A stretch of 10,279 nucleotides of DNA from Pseudomonadota bacterium. GTDB lineage: Bacteria; Pseudomonadota; Alphaproteobacteria; Micropepsales; Micropepsaceae. Within the stretch, counting starts at the first letter, position 1. Each line of letters opens with the position of its first letter. The stretch lies in NCBI GenBank assembly GCA_021817355.1, contig JAKAVI010000037.1:1-10279 (forward strand). Reading direction: 5' to 3'. The translations under genes were made by a program, and so were the position numbers. The notes beneath the pieces are model-generated. The model was not told the DNA's origin and did no database searches. It worked only from the letters and a program-made list of their open reading frames with translations. Shown piece after piece: positions 7,003 to 10,279 of this stretch.

Positions 7003-7215
7003 TCAGACGACGAGATCCACCATGACGCCAAGTCCACGCGCCGAGGTTCTCGGTGCAACCGGTGCGGCTTGCTGCTGAGGTGTCTGCGACGTGTCGACGG
7101 GCGCAGGTGTAAACCCTTCGGGAACAAAGCGCGTTGCCGCTTTGGCCTGGGCACCGCTGCGAGGCGGGGCACCGGACTGCTGTGCGGCAAGCAAGGTGGC
7201 AGCACTGATCTGCAT
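7003..7215 (-). CDS. Small uncharacterised protein downstream of dsbE
   Basis: I do not recognise a function for this 70-residue protein. It begins MQISAATLLAAQQ, which reads as a short amphipathic helix. A long stretch rich in Ala, Pro, Gln and Thr (about residues 14-58) looks disordered. It ends in a short hydrophobic RGLGVMVDLVV. There is no signal peptide, membrane span or cysteine. Support for coding comes from its place in the operon, on the same strand and 36 bases after the dsbE stop, and from about 63% of codons ending in G or C. No good ribosome-binding site is visible (TGGCGG close to the ATG at best). It could be a ccm-linked accessory, an unrelated passenger, or less likely a chance frame. 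Confidence 0.6.
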   Translation of the reverse strand: MQISAATLLAAQQSGAPPRSGAQAKAATRFVPEGFTPAPVDTSQTPQQQAAPVAPRTSARGLGVMVDLVV

Positions 7216-7251
7216 GGCCGCCAGGATGCAGGCAACATGGTTAGGGAAAAG

Positions 7252-7791
7252 TTACGTCCCCTGGGCGTTACGGATGACCGGCAGCAGCTGCCTTTGAATG
7301 ATCCCTGGGGTAAGCGGCCCCTGGTAACGCAGCAGAACGATGCCGCGGCCATTGACCACAAAGGTCTCCGGCACCCCGGTAATGCCCCAGTCAATGCCGA
7401 CGCGGCCTGCTTCGTCAACGTCCAGACGGCTGAATGGATTGCCGTTGTGGGCAAGGAATTTACGCGTCTGGGCCGGCAGGTCCTTGTAGGCAACACCATA
7501 AAGACGCACGCCCCCGATTGCAGTGATAAGAGGCAGCACCGGCGCTTCCTGGCGGCAGGGCACACACCAGGAGGCGAAGAAATTCACCACTGTGACATGG
7601 CCTTCGGCCAGATTTGCCGGTGTGAAACCAGGCACCGCCCCACCCAGCGCGGGCATGGTGTCACGCGGTACCGGCTTATTGAGCAAAACCGAGGGCAGGT
7701 CCATCGGCGGCGGAGCAAGCAATCCTCTGAAGAGGAAGTAGGCAACGCCGGCAAAAATCAGCACTGGCAGCACGTAAAGCAGCCGCCTCAT
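7252..7791 (-). CDS. dsbE: Thiol:disulfide interchange protein DsbE/CcmG
   Basis: This 179-residue protein is a membrane-anchored, periplasmic thioredoxin-like reductant. In cytochrome c maturation it keeps the CxxCH cysteines of apocytochrome c, or its partner CcmH, reduced for haem attachment. An uncleaved N-terminal anchor spans about residues 4-21. The active site is WCVPC (Cys76, Cys79) in VNFFASWCVPCR, and the cis-proline region is GVPETF with Pro141 and the family's Glu142. Length and the YGVAYKD pattern (98-104) fit CcmG and not general DsbA- or TlpA-type proteins. The start overlaps the ccmD stop (ATGA) and has a strong GGGAGAGGAG ribosome site. It follows ccmD in the ccm operon, as expected. 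Confidence 0.95.
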   Translation of the reverse strand: MRRLLYVLPVLIFAGVAYFLFRGLLAPPPMDLPSVLLNKPVPRDTMPALGGAVPGFTPANLAEGHVTVVNFFASWCVPCRQEAPVLPLITAIGGVRLYGVAYKDLPAQTRKFLAHNGNPFSRLDVDEAGRVGIDWGITGVPETFVVNGRGIVLLRYQGPLTPGIIQRQLLPVIRNAQGT

Positions 7792-7961
7792 GGCTCCTCT
7801 CCCTTCATCTCTTCTTCCAGGAGTGCCAGCTTACGACTTGCTTGCCGAAATTCATGCAAGGTCCAGAAGGCCATCCCGCCGAGACCAAGCAGGCTGATGC
7901 CGTAAGCGGGCCACACATAGGCAGCATAACCGCCCATCTCAAGGTAGGTCATGATGCTCAT
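7788..7961 (-). CDS. ccmD: Haem exporter protein CcmD
   Basis: This 57-residue protein belongs to the small CcmD family, which helps release haem-loaded CcmE from the CcmABC complex. It starts MSIMTYLEMGGYAAYVWPAY, followed by a single membrane span (about residues 12-33, GYAAYVWPAYGISLLGLG). A charged cytoplasmic tail follows, with EFRQASRKL and EEEMKGEEP. The tyrosine in the YVWPAYG region is the kind of residue conserved in the family. The start overlaps the ccmC stop (ATGA), with GGGGA at 7966-7970 as ribosome site. The stop overlaps the dsbE start. An internal in-frame ATG at 7952 is a less likely start. Confidence 0.93.
   Translation of the reverse strand: MSIMTYLEMGGYAAYVWPAYGISLLGLGGMAFWTLHEFRQASRKLALLEEEMKGEEP
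7794..7803 (-). promoter_or_regulatory. Strong ribosome-binding site of dsbE
   Basis: The minus strand reads GGGAGAGGAG ending 2 bases before the dsbE ATG, within the last codons of ccmD. It is the clearest Shine-Dalgarno site in the window, which suggests dsbE is translated more strongly than its operon partners. Confidence 0.6.
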
Positions 7962-8683
7962 GCCGTCCCCATTCGCAGTTGCAAGGTACGGGCTCTGCGC
8001 GCCAGGATTTCAGTTCGGATCCGTACCATCCACAAGGCCAGGAAGAGAAATGTATAGCCAAAAGCCATCAGGAACAGCGGCCACAGGAACACCGGTGCGA
8101 TGAGCGGACCGCCCTTCACAAAGATGCTTTCGCCCTGATGCAGCGTATTCCACCAGTCTACCGAATATTTGATGATCGGCAAATTGACAGCACCCACGAG
8201 GGCCAGGATCGCGCAGGCACGTGCAGCGCGGGTCTCATCTTCAATCGCAGTCCACAGCGCCATATAGCCGAGGTAAAGGAAAAACAGGATCAGGAAGGAC
8301 GTCAGCCGCGCATCCCAGACCCAGTAGGCGCCCCACATCGGCTTGCCCCACAGCGATCCGGTAATCAGTGCCAACGCCGTGAACACTGCCCCCAATGGGG
8401 CCGCGGCCTTGGCCGCTGCGTCGGCAAGGGGGTGGCGGTTTACCAGTCCGAACAGGCTTGCAACCGCCATCGCAGCATAGGCCATCATTCCCACCCAGGC
8501 CGCAGGAACATGAATGAACATGATCTTGACGGTCTGTCCCTGCTGATAATCTGGAGGCACGCGGAACAGGCCAATGAAGAGCCCCGCCCCCAGACACAGA
8601 ATAGCAAGGGTCCAGAACCACGGCAGCAACGCTGCCGAAAAGCGCATGAACCGTTTGGGATTTGCCAGTTCGAATATGTTCAT
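7958..8683 (-). CDS. ccmC: Haem exporter/transfer protein CcmC
   Basis: This 241-residue protein is a polytopic inner-membrane protein of the haem-handling family. It presents haem in the periplasm for attachment to CcmE. The WWD-type tryptophan-rich motif is WGAYWVWDARLTS (117-129). The two axial-histidine candidates are His58 in MFIHVPAAW and His182 in WNTLHQG, almost the same positions as in the E. coli protein. About six hydrophobic spans are visible. ATG 8683 (MNIFELANPKRF) is chosen because it begins where family members begin. The frame stays open to 8797, but that extension would lie inside ccmB. A 59-base gap with a hairpin separates it from ccmB, the only real gap within the ccm run. 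The stop overlaps ccmD (ATGA). Confidence 0.95.
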   Translation of the reverse strand: MNIFELANPKRFMRFSAALLPWFWTLAILCLGAGLFIGLFRVPPDYQQGQTVKIMFIHVPAAWVGMMAYAAMAVASLFGLVNRHPLADAAAKAAAPLGAVFTALALITGSLWGKPMWGAYWVWDARLTSFLILFFLYLGYMALWTAIEDETRAARACAILALVGAVNLPIIKYSVDWWNTLHQGESIFVKGGPLIAPVFLWPLFLMAFGYTFLFLALWMVRIRTEILARRARTLQLRMGTA

Positions 8684-8705
8684 CGGTCTGAGATGCCCTG
8701 TTCGC

Positions 8706-8725
8706 GGCCGCAGGAAAAGGCGGCC
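8706..8725 (-). other. Hairpin in the ccmB-ccmC gap
   Basis: A perfect 6-base inverted repeat, GGCCGC/GCGGCC with an 8-base loop, lies about 20-40 bases upstream of the ccmC start. No T-run follows, so it is not an intrinsic terminator. It could be an mRNA processing or stability element or could affect ccmC translation. Confidence 0.4.
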
Positions 8726-8742
8726 TATGGTCCCACGAGTTG

Positions 8743-9408
8743 CTATCCGGCGAGATTGAGCCGAACCGCGGCCGCAGCAGCAAAAGGCGCCAGGCACACG
8801 GCGGCAAGTGAAAAGGCGGAGAGGAGCCAGATCGCGCCATTGTCGAGCCCGTTCAGGGCGGCACTGACCACACCCGCCCCGAAAATGACCACCGGGCTGA
8901 GGAGCGGGAGCACCAGAAGCGGCAGGATCAGTCCTCCACGGCGAATGCTGATGGTCAATCCCGCCCCGATCGCCCCGATGGCACTGACCGCCGGGGTGCC
9001 AATGGCGAGTGAAACAAGGAGCGGCACATAGCCGGCCGCAGGCAGATCAAACAGCAGCGCGAGCAGAGGCGAGAGTACCGTCAGGGGCAGCCCGGTCGTC
9101 AGCCAGTGCGCAATAATCTTTGCCGTTGCCGAAGTCTCCAGCGTCATCGGAGCCAAGGCGATCTGATCGAGGCTGCCATCCTCATAATCGGCCTGAAACA
9201 GCCGGTCGAGCGACAGAAGCGCTGCCAGTATGGCCGCAACCCACAGCACTCCTCCGGCGATACGCCCAAGCAGTTTCAGGTCTGCTCCGATGCCAAGGGG
9301 CACCAATACCGCCACCGCCGCGAAAAACGCCAACGCCAGGCTCGCCCCACCTCCGGCACGGGTGGCCAGCCGCAGATCGCGATACAGAAGTGCCCGAAAC
9401 CCCCTCAT
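8743..9408 (-). CDS. ccmB: Haem exporter protein CcmB (ABC permease subunit)
   Basis: This 221-residue membrane subunit pairs with CcmA to form the CcmABCD complex; ATP use there drives release of haem-CcmE. The N-terminus has the family look (ALLYRDLRLATR), followed by about six spans at roughly 22-40, 50-68, 99-119, 126-148, 158-182 and 192-214. The family stretch RLFQADYEDGSLDQIAL (69-85) lies in the cytoplasmic loop after the second span and is where CcmA is expected to dock. AIGTPAVSAIGAIG (135-148) is also typical. The start overlaps the ccmA stop (ATGA), implying translational coupling of the two ABC subunits. Confidence 0.95.
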   Translation of the reverse strand: MRGFRALLYRDLRLATRAGGGASLALAFFAAVAVLVPLGIGADLKLLGRIAGGVLWVAAILAALLSLDRLFQADYEDGSLDQIALAPMTLETSATAKIIAHWLTTGLPLTVLSPLLALLFDLPAAGYVPLLVSLAIGTPAVSAIGAIGAGLTISIRRGGLILPLLVLPLLSPVVIFGAGVVSAALNGLDNGAIWLLSAFSLAAVCLAPFAAAAAVRLNLAG

Positions 9409-10034
9409 GCCGCGCCCAGTTCCAGGCGGGCGCAGTCAAGCCCGAGCGCTTCATGGGTGGCTGCAATCACCAGTCCGCCGTCACGGCAATGCGCACTGAC
9501 AAGGCCAGCGACCATCGCCTTGCCGCGCACGTCAAGGGCGGCAAGGGGCTCATCCAGGAGCCATACCGGGCGACGGCTGACAAGGAGGCGGGCCAGTGCC
9601 AGACGCCGGCGCATGCCGGCCGAAAGATACTGCCCTGGCAGATCGCGTGCCCGCGTCAGTCCCACCTCATCCAGAAGACCGCGCAGATCGGCCCCTCCCT
9701 GGCCGTAAAGCCGGGCGTAGAAGGCCAGATTTTCGAGCACGCTGAGCTGTGGCTTGATCCCATCTTGATGCCCCAGCCAGCCGACGAGATGGGCCCGCTC
9801 ATCACCGTCGAGGCGGCTGTCATCGGTCATGGTCAGCTCGATGCGGCCGGCAAAGGCCGGAAGAAAACCGGCCAGCACGCGCAAGAGGCTGGTCTTGCCC
9901 GCCCCGTTCGGGCCTTCCAGGGACAGAACTTCCCCGGCAGACACGCCAAAGCCCAGCCGCCGAAACACAGCGCGCCCACCGCGCACGACGGCGAGGTCCG
10001 AGACGGTCAGGGTCGAAACGCGTCGTGTATCCAT
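9405..10034 (-). CDS. ccmA: Haem exporter ATP-binding protein CcmA
   Basis: This 209-residue ABC ATPase is of CcmA length. Walker A is GPNGAGKT (41-48), the Q-loop glutamine is about Gln90 (LGHQDG), the signature is LSAGM (137-141), Walker B is VWLLDE (157-162) and the H-loop histidine is His194 (ATHE). The LGHQDGIKPQLSVLENL stretch (87-103) is characteristic of CcmA. The signature ends in Met where many CcmA proteins have Gln (LSAGQ); this is mild variation. It drives the CcmABCD step of cytochrome c maturation from the cytoplasmic face. ATG 10034 has a TGACAGGC site 2 bases upstream. It lies 42 bases after the phaB stop with no terminator, so it may be read from the upstream transcript. Confidence 0.95.
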   Translation of the reverse strand: MDTRRVSTLTVSDLAVVRGGRAVFRRLGFGVSAGEVLSLEGPNGAGKTSLLRVLAGFLPAFAGRIELTMTDDSRLDGDERAHLVGWLGHQDGIKPQLSVLENLAFYARLYGQGGADLRGLLDEVGLTRARDLPGQYLSAGMRRRLALARLLVSRRPVWLLDEPLAALDVRGKAMVAGLVSAHCRDGGLVIAATHEALGLDCARLELGAA

Positions 10035-10036
10035 GA

Positions 10037-10044
10037 GCCTGTCA
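10037..10044 (-). promoter_or_regulatory. Ribosome-binding element of ccmA
   Basis: The minus strand reads TGACAGGC ending 2 bases before the ccmA ATG, with the AGG core about 3 bases from the start. The same 8-mer precedes ftsY and yciB. Confidence 0.35.
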
Positions 10045-10076
10045 TAGCGGCGTTCGCAGTACTTGTCCCCGCCCGT

Positions 10077-10279
10077 TTAATACATGTGTTGGCCGCCATT
10101 GATCGACAATGTCGAGCCGGTGATGAACCCGGCGTCGTCGGCGACCAGAAACTGGACACCACGGGCGATCTCATCGGCCTTTCCAAGACGCCCCACCGGG
10201 ATACGGGCCACGATCTTCTCGAGCACATTCGCCTGAACTGCCGCAACCATATCGGTGTCGATATAGCCTGGAGCAATGG
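10077..10279 (-). CDS. phaB: Acetoacetyl-CoA reductase (SDR family), C-terminal part
   Basis: Only the last 66 residues are in the window; the rest lies beyond the right edge. They show the C-terminal short-chain dehydrogenase pattern: APGYIDTDMV, then IPVGRLGKADEIA, FITGST and the ending INGGQHMY. The TDMV plus IPVGRLGK combination and the GGQHMY end are those of PhaB, the NADPH-dependent reductase that makes (R)-3-hydroxybutyryl-CoA for polyhydroxyalkanoate. FabG is the close alternative and cannot be fully excluded without the rest. The catalytic Ser-Tyr-Lys are not in view. The stop is TAA at 10077-10079, 42 bases before ccmA on the same strand. Confidence 0.82.
   Translation of the reverse strand, partial: IAPGYIDTDMVAAVQANVLEKIVARIPVGRLGKADEIARGVQFLVADDAGFITGSTLSINGGQHMY

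Noticed and set aside
6994..7006. CTGA/TCAG inverted repeat between the marR and small-gene stops
   Set aside because: It is a 4-base stem without a T-run on either strand, too weak to call a terminator.
7069..7905. Plus-strand open frame of 278 codons opposite dsbE and ccmD
   Set aside because: It is antisense to dsbE, ccmD and the small gene, with a low-complexity basic translation and no motif.
8684..8797. N-terminal extension of CcmC into ccmB
   Set aside because: Residues upstream of MNIFELANPK do not resemble CcmC, and known members begin near this methionine.
7979..9031. Plus-strand open frame of 350 codons opposite ccmC and ccmB
   Set aside because: It is antisense to two firmly identified genes. 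Its translation is rich in Gln, Arg, His and Pro with no family motif, as expected from the complement of GC-rich membrane-protein codons.
1..10279. Mobile elements, CRISPR arrays, phage or defence genes, tRNA/rRNA genes
   Set aside because: I read both strands and found no transposase or integrase motifs, no regularly spaced repeats and no tRNA-like cloverleaf. Nearly all of the DNA is accounted for by housekeeping genes.

Overview
The window looks like ordinary chromosomal housekeeping DNA from a GC-rich alphaproteobacterium. The main grounds are the tightly packed order dapF - mtaB - ftsY - yciB beside a split cytochrome c maturation cluster (ccmABCD - dsbE), an FtsY without the long acidic N-terminal domain, and a PhaB-type acetoacetyl-CoA reductase. 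A marine Hyphomonadaceae/Maricaulales-like lineage would fit, but that is an inference from gene style and not a demonstrated placement. I see no mobile element, CRISPR array, tRNA or rRNA, and no sign of recent transfer.

Layout. (1) Positions 1-2018, minus strand: an S9A prolyl oligopeptidase-family peptidase, complete except for its last few residues. (2) A 98-base divergent spacer leads into a plus-strand chain, 2117-5734: dapF (lysine and peptidoglycan precursor), mtaB (tRNA methylthiolation), ftsY (SRP receptor) and yciB/ispZ (inner-membrane septation protein). Each junction is a 4-base stop/start overlap, so the four are probably one translationally coupled operon. (3) Converging on it is a minus-strand Nudix hydrolase (5718-6254) with an N-terminal zinc-binding CxxC. 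(4) A 224-base spacer separates it from a divergent plus-strand MarR-family regulator (6479-6997). (5) From 10279 back to 7003 everything is on the minus strand. In transcription order these are the 3' end of phaB, then ccmA, ccmB, ccmC, ccmD, dsbE/ccmG and a 70-residue protein of unknown function.

How the genes work together. CcmA, B, C and D are the ABC-type haem-handling part of the System I cytochrome c maturation pathway, which loads haem onto CcmE. DsbE/CcmG is the thioredoxin-like reductant that prepares apocytochrome c cysteines. CcmE, CcmF and CcmH are not in this window and must lie elsewhere. The peptidase, Nudix and MarR genes are single units with no obvious tie to their neighbours.

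I did not find a convincing undescribed system. The items most worth a second look are the small uncharacterised gene at the end of the ccm operon, a possible leaderless start for dapF, a terminator-like hairpin inside the end of the Nudix gene, a Nudix box with Cys in place of Gly, and one 8-base ribosome-binding element that precedes three different start codons.
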